The notes under the pieces: generated by a model | Told to the model about the DNA's origin: nothing | Seen by the model: the letters and a program-made list of their open reading frames with translations, nothing else | Database searches by the model: none | Source of the DNA: Streptomyces smyrnaeus | Lineage (GTDB): Bacteria; Actinomycetota; Actinomycetes; Streptomycetales; Streptomycetaceae | DNA length: 64,000 nucleotides | Assembly (NCBI RefSeq): GCF_017676345.1 | Contig: NZ_JAFFZM010000011.1 | Location: forward strand, 205,566-269,565 | Direction: 5' to 3' | Program-made: the position numbers and the translations under genes | In this document: piece after piece, positions 33,241-42,768 of the stretch | Layout of the letters: each line of letters opens with the position of its first letter | Numbering within the stretch: the first letter of the stretch is position 1

Positions 33241-34131
33241 ATGCCTGCTTTCGAGACCCCGGAACCGATCTCTGCCACCTTCGAGTTGGAGGTCGGTACC
33301 GCCCGCATCAGCGCGGGCGAGCGCACCGACACGGTCGTGGAGGTGCTGCCGCGCAACGGATCCGACGACAACGACGTACGCGCCGTGCAGCAGACCCAGG
33401 TCACCTGCTCCGATGGCCGCCTCACCGTCAAGACACCCAAGAAGCGGTCCCTGTTCGGCAAGCCGGGCGCCATCGAGGTGAGCGTCGAACTGCCCGCCGG
33501 ATCGGATGTCCGGGCCACCTCGGGCATGGGCGGTCTGTTCTGCGAAGGCCGCTTGGGGGACGTCACGCTCAAGACGGGGTTCGGCGACCTCCAGGTCGAT
33601 GAGGTGGCGGCTGCCGACCTCAGGACCGACCTCGGCGACATCCGCCTGGCCCGCGCGACCGGGGACATCGAAGTCCTCGGCGGGGGCCGGATCGAGATCG
33701 GCACGGTCGCCGGCGCGGCCGGCATCAAGAACAGCAACGGCGCGACCGGGATCGGTGAGGTCACCGGCGAGTTGAAGATCTCCGCGGCCAACGGCGACAT
33801 CTGGGTCGGTACCGCGCACAGCAGCGTCGGCACCAAGTCCGCCAACGGCCGCACCGAGATCGGTGTCGCCCACGCCGGGGTCACCGCGGTGGCCGCCACC
33901 GGTGGCATCCGCGTCGGTGACGTGGCCCGTGGCCGGATCGACCTGCGCACCTCCGTCGGCGACCTCGAAGTGGGCATCCACGAGGGCACCGCCGCCTGGC
34001 TCGACGTGACCACCAAGTACGGCGCGGTACGCAACTCGCTCGGCTCCGCCGCAGGTCCCGCGGCCTCGGACGAGACCGTCGAGGTGTACGCCCGCGGCGG
34101 GGTCGGCGACATCGTCGTCCGCCGCGCCTGA
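33241..34131 (+). CDS. DUF4097 beta-helix (adhesin-like) protein
   Basis: A 296-residue protein made almost wholly of short repeating beta-strands (DVTLKTGFGDLQVDEV, LRTDLGDIRLARATGDIEV, IKNSNGATGIGEV, KISAANGDIWVGTA, KSANGRTEIGVA, IDLRTSVGDLEVG). This parallel beta-solenoid is typical of DUF4097/DUF4098. No signal peptide is present, so despite the adhesin-like name it should be cytosolic. It lies 117 bp after the RHH gene and 45 bp before the ABC ATPase gene, with which it probably forms an operon. Confidence 0.85.
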   Translation: MPAFETPEPISATFELEVGTARISAGERTDTVVEVLPRNGSDDNDVRAVQQTQVTCSDGRLTVKTPKKRSLFGKPGAIEVSVELPAGSDVRATSGMGGLFCEGRLGDVTLKTGFGDLQVDEVAAADLRTDLGDIRLARATGDIEVLGGGRIEIGTVAGAAGIKNSNGATGIGEVTGELKISAANGDIWVGTAHSSVGTKSANGRTEIGVAHAGVTAVAATGGIRVGDVARGRIDLRTSVGDLEVGIHEGTAAWLDVTTKYGAVRNSLGSAAGPAASDETVEVYARGGVGDIVVRRA

Positions 34132-34176
34132 CTCGTGCACCGCCAACGAACGTCCCATCCCGGAGAGGAAAGCGGC

Positions 34177-35180
<1,004 letters not shown>

Positions 35181-35181
<1 letters not shown>

Positions 35182-35972
35182 TGGCCACCGTGTCCTACGC
35201 CGCGAGAGACTCCAGGACGATGCTGCGGCGCAACCTCAAGAAGGCCATGCGCTACCCGTCGCTGACGCTGACCGTCGTCATCATGCCCCTGATGATGCTG
35301 CTGCTGTTCAACTACGTCTTCGGCAGCGCCCTGGGCACCGGCATCAGCGGCATGCCCACCGGCGGCGGCGACTACATCGACTACGTCGCGCCCGGCATCA
35401 TCCTGATGGCCGCCACCTCCGGGGCCCTGACCACCGCGGTCAGCGTGTGTGTCGACAAGACCGAGGGCATCGTCAACCGGTTCCGTACGATGCCGATCTC
35501 CCGGGCCTCGTTCCTGACCGGCCATGTCGTCGGCAGTGTGATCCAGACGATGACCAGCATCGCCCTCGTCATCGCCGCCGCCCTCCTGATGGGCTTCCGT
35601 CCCGACGCCACGCCCGTCGAGTGGGTTGCGGCGCTCGGCCTGCTCACCGTGCTCACTCTGGCCTTGACCTGGATCTCCGCGGGCATCGGCCTGGTCGCCA
35701 AGAACCCGGAGACCGCCAGCAACATACCGATGCCGCTGACGTTCATGCCGTTCATCGGCAGCGCCATCGTACCCACCGAGTCCATGCCGGACGGTCTGCG
35801 CTGGTTCGCCGATAACCAGCCGTTCACACCGATCATCGAGACCCTGCGCGGCCTGTGGCTCGGCACCGGCATCGGCTCCAGCGCGGCCGTCGGCCTCACC
35901 TGGTGCGTGGCGCTGTGCCTGGTCGGCTACGTGTGGGCGCGCCGCACCTTCAAGGCGGGTGCCAAGCGGTAA
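35181..35972 (+). CDS. DrrB-type ABC-2 permease
   Basis: A 263-residue permease with six hydrophobic segments and the ABC-2 features MLRRNLKKAMRYPSLTLTVV, YVAPGIILMAATSGALTT and VDKTEGIVNRFRTMPISRAS. The stretch LTFMPFIGSAIVPTESMPDG followed by RWFADNQPFTPIIETLRGL is conserved in drug/lipid exporters of this type. It is coupled to the ATPase gene by a 1-bp overlap. Together they would export an amphipathic compound; the substrate is unknown. Confidence 0.9.
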
Positions 35973-36044
35973 CCACCGCGCCGATCGAGCCAGTGCGCCG
36001 ATCCGGACCTTCCACGTCCCGCAACGACGCTCGCAGGAGGACCC

Positions 36045-37286
36045 ATGTCGTACGACCCGACGGCCGCCGGCACCACCGCCGACGCCGCCACCACCGAAGG
36101 GCCGCCCACCCTGCCCACCGACCGGCGCACCGGCTGCCCCTTCGATCCGCCCACCGGACTCACCGCGCCGAGCGACGAGCCGCTGCGCCGGATGCGCTGC
36201 GCCGACGGACACATCGGTTGGCTGGTCACCGGCCATGCCGCGGCCCGCGCGGTCCTGTCCGACCCGCGCTTCAGCTCACGCTACGAACTCCTGCACCCGC
36301 CGATACCGATGCCGGGGCTGCCCGAACAGCTGCCACCGGCGCCGGTCGGCGACATCATCGGCCTCGACGCCCCCGAGCACACCCGCTACCGGCGCCTGCT
36401 CACGGGGAAGTTCACCGTCCGCCGCATGCGTCGCCTCACCGAGCGCGTCCAGCACTTCACCGCCGAGTGCCTGGACGCCATGGAACAGGCCGGGCCCACG
36501 GCCGACCTGGTCGCGGCCTTCGCGCAGCCCGTACCCGCACTCATGATCTGCGAACTGCTCGGCGTGCCGTACGCCGACCGGGAGCGCTTCCAGAGCCAGG
36601 TGGCGGCCCTCTTCGACCAGACGGCGGAGGTGGAGGCGAAGGGCGACGCCTATACGGCGCTGTCCCACTACCTGAACGAACTGGTGCTCGCCAAGCGCGC
36701 CGAGCCCACCGACGACCTGCTCAGCGATCTGACCACCTCCGACCTCACCGACGAGGAGCTGGCGGGAATCGGCGGGCTGCTGCTGGCCGCCGGTCTCGAC
36801 ACCACCGCGAACATGCTCGGCCTGGGCACCTTCGCCCTGCTGAGCAACCCCGACCAGCTCGACGCCCTGCGCGCCGACCCCGCTCTCGCCGGGCAGACCG
36901 TGGAGGAGTTGCTGCGCTACCTCAGCGTGGCCGACCCGATTCCGCGGGCCGCGCTCGAAGACGTCGAGGTGGAGGGCCGGTTGATCCGGACGGGCGAGAC
37001 GGTGACCGTGTCCGTGCAGGCCGCCAACCGCGACCCGCGCAGGTTCCCCGACCCCGACCGGCTCGACCTCCACCGCGGGGCCACCGGACACCTGGCCTTC
37101 GGCCACGGCGCCCATCAGTGCCTCGGCCAGCAGCTCGCCCGTGTCGAGATGACCGTCGCGTTCCCCGCGCTGTTCGCCCGCTTCCCCACCCTGCGCCTCG
37201 CCGTGCCGCCGCAGGAGGTGCCGCTGCGCGACCGCTCCAACATCTACGGCGTGATCAGCCTGCCCGTCACCTGGGACAAGGAGTAG
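36045..37286 (+). CDS. cytochrome P450
   Basis: A 413-residue bacterial class I P450. Visible are IIGLDAPEHTRYRRLLTGKF (C-helix), the I-helix oxygen-binding AAGLDTTANM near 250, the ExxR motif in EELLRYLS near 287, and the haem ligand loop FGHGAHQCLGQQLAR near 347-361 with the cysteine near 354. The overall pattern is closest to CYP105/CYP107-type actinomycete enzymes. It begins 72 bp after the permease and is followed 4 bp later by its probable ferredoxin. Substrate unknown; natural-product or xenobiotic oxidation are both usual. Confidence 0.93.
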   Translation: MSYDPTAAGTTADAATTEGPPTLPTDRRTGCPFDPPTGLTAPSDEPLRRMRCADGHIGWLVTGHAAARAVLSDPRFSSRYELLHPPIPMPGLPEQLPPAPVGDIIGLDAPEHTRYRRLLTGKFTVRRMRRLTERVQHFTAECLDAMEQAGPTADLVAAFAQPVPALMICELLGVPYADRERFQSQVAALFDQTAEVEAKGDAYTALSHYLNELVLAKRAEPTDDLLSDLTTSDLTDEELAGIGGLLLAAGLDTTANMLGLGTFALLSNPDQLDALRADPALAGQTVEELLRYLSVADPIPRAALEDVEVEGRLIRTGETVTVSVQAANRDPRRFPDPDRLDLHRGATGHLAFGHGAHQCLGQQLARVEMTVAFPALFARFPTLRLAVPPQEVPLRDRSNIYGVISLPVTWDKE

Positions 37287-37290
37287 CACC

Positions 37291-37539
37291 ATGAGCGACA
37301 CACCGCAGCCGCTGCTGCTGAGCGTCGACCGTGGGCGCTGCGCCGGGGCGGGTATGTGCGCCCTGACGGCTCCGGAGGTCTTCGACCAGGACGACGAGGA
37401 AGGCTTGGTCGTGCTGCTGCGCCCCGCACCGGCCCCCGAGCACCGGGCAGCCGCCCGCACGGCCGTCGGCCTCTGCCCCGCCGGGGCCATCACCCTCGAC
37501 CCGGGTGAGGCCAGCGGACGACTCCGCACGGAGAGCTGA
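37291..37539 (+). CDS. 3Fe-4S ferredoxin (P450 redox partner)
   Basis: An 82-residue ferredoxin with the spacing C-x5-C in RGRCAGAGMCALTAPEVF and a distal cysteine in VGLCPAGAITL, the pattern of single-cluster [3Fe-4S] P450 ferredoxins. Ala-Gly replaces the fourth cysteine of a 4Fe cluster. The 4-bp gap to the P450 stop and the in-operon location mark it as the electron donor of that P450. The reductase must be supplied elsewhere. Confidence 0.92.
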   Translation: MSDTPQPLLLSVDRGRCAGAGMCALTAPEVFDQDDEEGLVVLLRPAPAPEHRAAARTAVGLCPAGAITLDPGEASGRLRTES

Positions 37540-37602
37540 CAGCGGCCCGGACGACCCCGCACCCGGTCCAGGGTCAGCGCCCCTGCCAGGGTGAGCGGTT
37601 GT

Positions 37603-38232
37603 TCAGTCCCGCCAGCAGCCCGCCACCTCGTCGGCTGTGGTGACCGTCGCGACGAGCGCCAGGGTGTGACGCACCAGCGCGGCGGTGTAGTCGGCCGGCA
37701 CCCCGGCGATGGCGTCGGCCGGTACCACGGCGGTGTAGCCGAGGTTGACGGCGTCGAAGACGGCGTTGGGCACCGCCACGTTCGCCGAGACACCGGTGAC
37801 CACGAGCGTACGCACACCGAGGTTGCGCAGCAGCGCGTCCACGTCCGTACCGGCGAGCGGCGAGAGCCCGTGCAGCCGCCGTACGACGAGGTCCTGGTCG
37901 GCCACCGGGACGGGCTCGGCAACCTGCACGGCGGTCGATCCCGTCAACTGCTGCACGGCAAGCCGCTCCGCCGCGCGGAACAGTCGCGCGTTCCGGCCGG
38001 CTCCCCTGCCGTCGGGGCGGCGCTCGGCGACGGCGTGCAGCACCTGGACGCCGGCCCGGTGGGCGGTGGCGGTCAGCTGCGCGATCCGGTCCAGCACGCC
38101 CGTGCTCCGTACCTGGTGGGCGAGTTCGGGCAGGGCGCTCTCCTCGCCGACGACGCCGCGTTGGCATTCGACCGTCAGCAGTGCGGTGGTGGCCGGGTCG
38201 AGCTGAGCGGCGAGCCGATCGGTCGGGGGCAT
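37603..38232 (-). CDS. isochorismatase-fold protein lacking the canonical cysteine
   Basis: A 209-residue cysteine-hydrolase-fold protein. The early strand ALLTVECQRGVVG replaces the usual LLVIDMQ with its catalytic Asp by Glu, and the nucleophile region reads VTGVSANVAVPNAVFDAVN where most family members have a Cys after TNVC. The distal PADAIAGVPADYT block is retained. Similar Cys-less proteins recur in actinomycetes, so this is probably a clade rather than an error. Hydrolase activity is doubtful. It is divergent from a PNPOx-like gene across a TetR-style palindrome. Confidence 0.8.
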   Translation of the reverse strand: MPPTDRLAAQLDPATTALLTVECQRGVVGEESALPELAHQVRSTGVLDRIAQLTATAHRAGVQVLHAVAERRPDGRGAGRNARLFRAAERLAVQQLTGSTAVQVAEPVPVADQDLVVRRLHGLSPLAGTDVDALLRNLGVRTLVVTGVSANVAVPNAVFDAVNLGYTAVVPADAIAGVPADYTAALVRHTLALVATVTTADEVAGCWRD

Positions 38233-38332
38233 CCCAGTTTCCCTTCCGTCGTGAGGGCTTGCGGGCGCCGGGTCGTCGGGCGCCCGCAGGATAGGGACCG
38301 TTGCGTCGGACGGGAAGAGCCACCATGATTTC

Positions 38333-38347
38333 CTGACGGTTCGTCAG
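38333..38347. promoter_or_regulatory. CTGACG-3-CGTCAG palindrome in divergent promoter
   Basis: A perfect 6-3-6 inverted repeat CTGACG-gtt-CGTCAG lies midway in the 164-bp gap between the isochorismatase-fold and PNPOx-like genes. It has the size and symmetry of a TetR-type operator; no TetR gene is nearby. Confidence 0.5.
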
Positions 38348-38396
38348 CAACAGCTCGGTCGGGAACACCCGGTTCGGCTCGGGAAGGCGGAGACGC

Positions 38397-38858
38397 ATGG
38401 CCGAGGCACAGCAGCGGCGAGGACGCCGCATCATGATGACGCCGGCAGAACGCGACGCCTTCCTGCGCGCCCAGCGCACCTGCCGGGTCGCCACGGTGAG
38501 CCGACAGGGGGCACCGCATGTGGGCGCGCTGTGGTTCTGCTGGGACGGTGAGGCGCTGTGGCTGTACTCGCTCGTCCGCAGCAGACGGTGGACGCAACTG
38601 TGCAACGACCCCCGGCTCGCCGTACTGGTGGACGACGGCGAGGAGTACGGGCAGTTGCGCGGCGTCGAACTGTCCGGCAGCGCCGAGTTCGTCGGGGAGG
38701 CCCCGCGCGGCGGAGCGCCCTTCCCGGAACTGGCCGAGGTGGAACGGCTGTTCCCGGCCAAGTACTTCGGTATGGCGCAGATGCCGTACGACGGGCGGCA
38801 CGCCTGGCTGAAGCTGGTGCCCGAGTCGGTCGCCTCCTGGGACTTCCGCAAGCTGTGA
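38397..38858 (+). CDS. PNPOx-like flavin/F420-dependent protein
   Basis: A 153-residue split-barrel protein of the pyridoxamine-5-phosphate-oxidase superfamily. RTCRVATVSRQGAPHVGALWF forms the cofactor-binding strands, with LYSLVRSRRWTQLCNDPRLAVLVDDG and the C-terminal HAWLKLVPESVASWDFRK. Such small members usually bind FMN or F420 and act on small redox substrates. A true PLP-biosynthetic role is unlikely because the substrate loops of PdxH are absent. Confidence 0.82.
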   Translation: MAEAQQRRGRRIMMTPAERDAFLRAQRTCRVATVSRQGAPHVGALWFCWDGEALWLYSLVRSRRWTQLCNDPRLAVLVDDGEEYGQLRGVELSGSAEFVGEAPRGGAPFPELAEVERLFPAKYFGMAQMPYDGRHAWLKLVPESVASWDFRKL

Positions 38859-38882
38859 GCGGCGGAACCGGCGCCGCCCAGG

Positions 38883-40214
38883 TCAGTCGTAGCGCCCCGC
38901 CTGAGCCGGACGCAGCGCCCTGGTGAGGTCGTCGGCGAGGCGGTCGATGTCGCCCGGCGCCAGCGGCGAGACGGTCACGCGCAGCCCCGGCGGGGACGCG
39001 AGCCGGAAGCGGGCACCGGGGGCCACCGCCCAGCCGGCCTGGAGCAGCCGCGCCACCGGACCGGTCTCGTCCCGCACCGGCACCCATACGTTCATACCGC
39101 TGCGTCCCCGCGCGGTGACGCCCCGCGCGGCGAGCGCGTCCACCAGCGCCGTGCGCCGGGTGTCGTACGCGCCGGCCACCCGCGCCGGGTCCGTCGCGCC
39201 GGCCTCCCACAGGTGGGCGACGGCGCGCTGCAGCAGGTGGCTGACCCAGCCGGGGCCCAGCCGCTGGCGGCCGCGGACCCGGTCGACGGTGAGCGGGTCA
39301 CCCGTCAGTACGGCCAGGCGCAGATCGGGCCCGTAGGCCTTGGCGGTCGAACGCACCAGCGCCCACGTCCGGGTGACGCCCGCGAGGGGGTGCAGCGGAA
39401 GGTCGACGATGCCGTGCCCGTGGTCGTCCTCGATCAGCAGCGTCCCGGGACGGTCCCTCAGCACGGCCCGCAGTTCCCGGGCGCGGGCTTGCGAGACAGC
39501 GGCGCCCGTCGGGTTCTGCGCGCGGTCGGTGACGACGGCGGCGCGTGCCCCCTGACCGAGGGCACGCTCCAGTTCGGCGGGGAGCGGTCCGTCGTCGTCC
39601 ACGGCCACGGGCACCGGGCGCAGTCCGAGCGCGGGTACGAGGTCGAGCAGGCTGCCCCAGCCGGGGTCCTCGACGGCGACGGCGTCTCCGGGACGCAGAT
39701 GTGCCGCCAGGACACGTTCGATGGCGTCGAGCGAGCCGGAGGTGACGGCGAGCGGCCCGGCGGGCACTCCGTCGGCATCCAGCGCCGCCCGGGCCAGCGC
39801 CGCGAATCCGGGGTCGGCGTCCGGTGCGCCGTAGAGCACCGGGGCGTGTGCCGCCCGGTCGGCGGAGGCGGCGAAGGCGGTGGCGAGCGGCGGAAGCAGC
39901 GCGGGGTCGGGGTTGCCGGTGGAGATGTCGACACCGCCCGCGGGTGGCTCGACCCGGACCGATTCGCGGGGTGCGGTGGCCGGCCGCTGCCGGATCCGGC
40001 TGCCCCGTCGCCCCGCGGTCTCGATGACGCCGCGGTCACGCAGGGTGCGGTAGGCGGCAGCCACGGTATTGGGGTTCACACCCAGCTCGGCCGCCAGCTC
40101 CCGCAGTGGCGGCAGCGGTTCGCCCGGCGTGAGCGCACCGCTGCCCACGCCCCGCTCCACGCTGTCCGCGATCTCCGCTGCGCCACGACCTTCGATCCGG
40201 TAGTATCCTAGCAC
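38883..40214 (-). CDS. MocR-type (GntR-aminotransferase) regulator
   Basis: A 443-residue fusion of an N-terminal GntR winged helix (GEPLPPLRELAAELGVNPNTV, then AYRTLRDRGVIETAGRRGSRI) with a fold-type I aminotransferase domain. The PLP lysine is in RSTAKAYGPDLRLAV near 287-301, and TDRAQNPTGAAVS and EDDHGHGIVD are cofactor motifs. MocR proteins such as PdxR sense PLP or amino acids. GTG 40214 lies 7 nt after CATAAT and without ribosome-binding site, so a leaderless mRNA is likely. It is divergent from a PNPOx-family gene, its probable target. Confidence 0.88.
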   Translation of the reverse strand: MLGYYRIEGRGAAEIADSVERGVGSGALTPGEPLPPLRELAAELGVNPNTVAAAYRTLRDRGVIETAGRRGSRIRQRPATAPRESVRVEPPAGGVDISTGNPDPALLPPLATAFAASADRAAHAPVLYGAPDADPGFAALARAALDADGVPAGPLAVTSGSLDAIERVLAAHLRPGDAVAVEDPGWGSLLDLVPALGLRPVPVAVDDDGPLPAELERALGQGARAAVVTDRAQNPTGAAVSQARARELRAVLRDRPGTLLIEDDHGHGIVDLPLHPLAGVTRTWALVRSTAKAYGPDLRLAVLTGDPLTVDRVRGRQRLGPGWVSHLLQRAVAHLWEAGATDPARVAGAYDTRRTALVDALAARGVTARGRSGMNVWVPVRDETGPVARLLQAGWAVAPGARFRLASPPGLRVTVSPLAPGDIDRLADDLTRALRPAQAGRYD

Positions 40215-40250
40215 AAAAAATATTATGCACTAGTGCAATAGGAGTGTGCA
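40215..40250. promoter_or_regulatory. 36-bp divergent promoter/operator for MocR and PNPOx genes
   Basis: For MocR the minus strand carries TTGCAC (40246-40251), 18 nt, CATAAT (40222-40227), then GTG 7 nt later. The 12-bp palindrome TGCACTAGTGCA (40226-40237) overlaps that -10, and the half-site TTGCAC recurs 13 bp apart. For the plus-strand gene AGGAG at 40240-40244 precedes ATG 40251 and TAGTAT at 40201-40206 may be its -10. The layout fits negative autoregulation plus control of the flavoprotein gene. Confidence 0.6.
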
Positions 40251-40925
40251 ATGGACGACCCGCCCTCCACCCCGGCGACCTACACCCCCACCGCGCGCAC
40301 CACCGGCAGCCGGGCGCGCGAGCGCCTGGCCTACGACCGCGAATCGGTGCACGCCATCCTCGACGCGGGCTACCTGTGCCATCTCGGCTTCGTCCGGGAC
40401 GGTGCGCCTGTCGTACTGCCCACGCTGTACGCCCGGGTGGGGGAACGGCTGTATGTGCACGGCTCCACGGGCTCCCGCCCGCTGCGCGAGGCGGGCCGGA
40501 ACGACGCCGGGGTGCCGGTGTGTGTGACGGTCACCCATCTGGACGGGCTGGTTCTGGCCAAGTCGGCCTTCCACCACTCGGTCAACTACCGCTCCGTGGT
40601 GGCGCACGGCCTCGCACACCAGGTCACCGATCAGGAGGAACGGCTGCTGGCGCTGGACGCGATCGTGGAGAACGCCGTACCGGGCCGGGCCGACGACTCA
40701 CGCAGGGCGAATCCGAAGGAGCTGGCCGCCACTGCCGTCGTCCGGTTGGACCTGGAGGAGGTCTCGGCGAAGTCCCGCACCGGCGGGCCCAACGACGAGC
40801 CGGAAGACCTCGGCCTGCCGTACTGGAGCGGCGTACTGCCCGTCTCCACCGTCCACGGCGCTCCGATACCGGCCGGCGACCTCTCGCCGGACATCCCGCT
40901 GCCCGGCTACCTCACCGCGCGCTGA
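40251..40925 (+). CDS. PNPOx-family FMN-binding flavoprotein
   Basis: A 224-residue split-barrel flavoprotein of the YhbP/FMN-binding type. AILDAGYLCHLGFVRDGAPVVLP and RVGERLYVHGSTGSRPLRE are the FMN strands; HHSVNYRSVVAHG and the C-terminal LPYWSGVLPVST block are family hallmarks. Divergence from the MocR gene suggests that its expression follows PLP or amine supply; it may oxidise an amine or detoxify a reactive compound. The last 14 bp overlap the convergent EamA gene. Confidence 0.85.
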   Translation: MDDPPSTPATYTPTARTTGSRARERLAYDRESVHAILDAGYLCHLGFVRDGAPVVLPTLYARVGERLYVHGSTGSRPLREAGRNDAGVPVCVTVTHLDGLVLAKSAFHHSVNYRSVVAHGLAHQVTDQEERLLALDAIVENAVPGRADDSRRANPKELAATAVVRLDLEEVSAKSRTGGPNDEPEDLGLPYWSGVLPVSTVHGAPIPAGDLSPDIPLPGYLTAR

Positions 40926-41934
40926 CGTCCGCCGCCGCACCGGCGGGACCGGGGGACCCGGCCACCGGTGCGGCGTCGTCGGCCGGCGCCTTGGGGGTGG
41001 ACCGCTGGGCGATGAAGGCGCCCAGCAGCACCACGGCACCACCCGTCAACTGGACGGCGCTCAGGTGCTCGCCGAGCAGCACCCAGGCGAGCACCGTGGC
41101 GATGACCGCCTCCAGGCAGGCCACCACACCCGCCACCGCGGGAGACAGCCGCCGTACCGAAACGACTCCGGTCAGATATGCGGTCGCGGTGGCCACCAGC
41201 ACGATCCAGACCAGCAGCGCCAGCCCGTGCACCCCGGTGCCCTGCAACTGGGCGCTGCCGCCGAGCACCGACCAGTCGGTGTGCCAGGGCCTGGCGACCA
41301 CGGTCAGCGCCAACGCGCCGATCAGCAGTCCATAGGCGATGACCCCGATCGGGTCGGCGGGCGGCCTGGCCGCGTCACCCTCCTCGACGCTGCTGCCGTG
41401 GTCCGAGAGCACGAAGTACCCCACCTGGCAGCAGGCGGCCCCCAGCGCGAGCAGCAGTCCGAGCCCGTCGAGCCGCAGCCCGGCCCACACCTCGACGACG
41501 CAGCTGAGGCCCCCGACCGCGAGCACCATGCCGACGGCGGCGGCCCGTGTCACCGCACGGCGCTGGACGAACCGCACCCACAGCAGCACCAGCGCGGGGG
41601 CAAGATACTCGATCAGCAGCGCGACGCCGACCGGGATGCGGGAGAGCGCGGTGAAGTAGAAGGCCTGCACACCGGCGACCGCGAGCAACCCGAAGCCCAC
41701 CAGCAGCCACGGCCGCTCCCGTACCAGCGCCCGGTGCCGCCAGGCCAGCGGCAGCATGACCAGCGCCCCGCCCGCGGCGCGCAGCCAGGTGACGTGCAGG
41801 GGCTCCAGCCCGGCCTCGATGAGCGGTTTGGCCGCGACGCCCGAACTGCCGAACGCGCAGGCGGAGACCAACGCGAGAACGAGGCCCGAGGTGCGGGCGC
41901 GGGAGACGCCCGTGGTGGACGAGTCGGTGCGCAT
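40912..41934 (-). CDS. EamA/DMT-family transporter
   Basis: A 340-residue membrane protein with ten predicted helices in two EamA repeats: LALVSACAFGSSGVAAKPLIE opens the first and LVWIVLVATATAYLTGVVSV followed by LEAVIATVLAWVLLGEHL marks the end of the second, where the conserved Glu lies. A hydrophilic Pro/Ala tail follows. The substrate may be an amino acid or a metabolite. It converges on the flavoprotein gene with a 14-bp overlap. Confidence 0.87.
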   Translation of the reverse strand: MRTDSSTTGVSRARTSGLVLALVSACAFGSSGVAAKPLIEAGLEPLHVTWLRAAGGALVMLPLAWRHRALVRERPWLLVGFGLLAVAGVQAFYFTALSRIPVGVALLIEYLAPALVLLWVRFVQRRAVTRAAAVGMVLAVGGLSCVVEVWAGLRLDGLGLLLALGAACCQVGYFVLSDHGSSVEEGDAARPPADPIGVIAYGLLIGALALTVVARPWHTDWSVLGGSAQLQGTGVHGLALLVWIVLVATATAYLTGVVSVRRLSPAVAGVVACLEAVIATVLAWVLLGEHLSAVQLTGGAVVLLGAFIAQRSTPKAPADDAAPVAGSPGPAGAAADVSAR

Positions 41935-42088
41935 CGCCGCATCATCTCAAGCGCCGACAGGAGTGTCATCCCCGATACCCCTGACATCCACGGTCCGGAC
42001 GGATCCGAGCCGTCGGCGCACGGTCTCGTCGGCGTACGGCCCCCTGCCGCCGAGGGGACGCAGCGGCCTCGGGCCCCACCAGGTGGCC

Positions 42089-42625
42089 TCAGGCGCCGTC
42101 GGCGACCCCGAGCCGGGCGGCCAGCTCTTCCACGTCGACCCCCGCGCGGCGCAGCACCTCCGCGCCCCGGCACTCCGGGTCGGCCACCACACCGGCGAAC
42201 AGGTCGACGCCCTCCGTCCGCGCCCTCCCCAGCCGCCCGGCGCGGCGGGCGGCGAGTTCCAGGGCCGCCTGCGCGCTGGGCGACCAACCGGGCACCGCAC
42301 CGGGCTGGTCGGAGACGGCCGGCACGGCGCCGGAATCCTCCACCGTGCTCTGCCAGCGCAGGCCGTAGCCGATGCTGCGCTGCACGAGATAGCCGAGCAG
42401 CTTGCCGATCTGCGGGCCGCCGCCGTCCAGCAGTTCCCAGGTGCCGCTGTCTGACTCCAGCAGGCTGTGCAGCAGGTGCGCCGTGTCGATCTGCTGGTCG
42501 CCGTCCCGCGCCGCGCGGCGGCGCGCGGTCGCGATCACATCGGCCAGCGCAGCGCTGGCCTGCGGGTCGACGGCGGCGTCGAACCCCGCTTCGGCCGAGA
42601 GACTGGGCGGTGTAGAACTGTGCAC
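42089..42625 (-). CDS. stand-alone Clp N-terminal (ClpN) domain protein
   Basis: A 178-residue protein made of a double Clp-repeat: the first (AALADVIATARRRAARDGDQQIDTAHLL) and second (AALELAARRAGRLGRARTEGVDLFAGVV) follow the helical ClpN pattern seen at the start of ClpA/ClpC. No AAA+ ATPase domain follows. Such proteins could act as adaptors or decoys for Clp protease substrates, but this is inference. It lies just upstream (minus strand) of no obvious partner. Confidence 0.85.
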   Translation of the reverse strand: MHSSTPPSLSAEAGFDAAVDPQASAALADVIATARRRAARDGDQQIDTAHLLHSLLESDSGTWELLDGGGPQIGKLLGYLVQRSIGYGLRWQSTVEDSGAVPAVSDQPGAVPGWSPSAQAALELAARRAGRLGRARTEGVDLFAGVVADPECRGAEVLRRAGVDVEELAARLGVADGA

Positions 42626-42713
42626 CGAACCACCACATCACACACACCTGTGAAAAATCATCGGCGTGCCGTGGCATATGCCGGTCCCCCCATGGGTGGG
42701 CGCGGATGTCGGA

Positions 42714-42737
42714 CGTCTCCTCCTTGGGAAGGAGACG
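42714..42737 (-). terminator. hairpin after the PadR gene
   Basis: CGTCTCCT (42714-42721) and AGGAGACG (42730-42737) pair around an 8-nt loop, 32 bp after the minus-strand PadR stop and before the ClpN gene. Confidence 0.6.
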
Positions 42738-42768
42738 CGCGACTCCGCGCCCTGCGGGCGGCGGGGCC

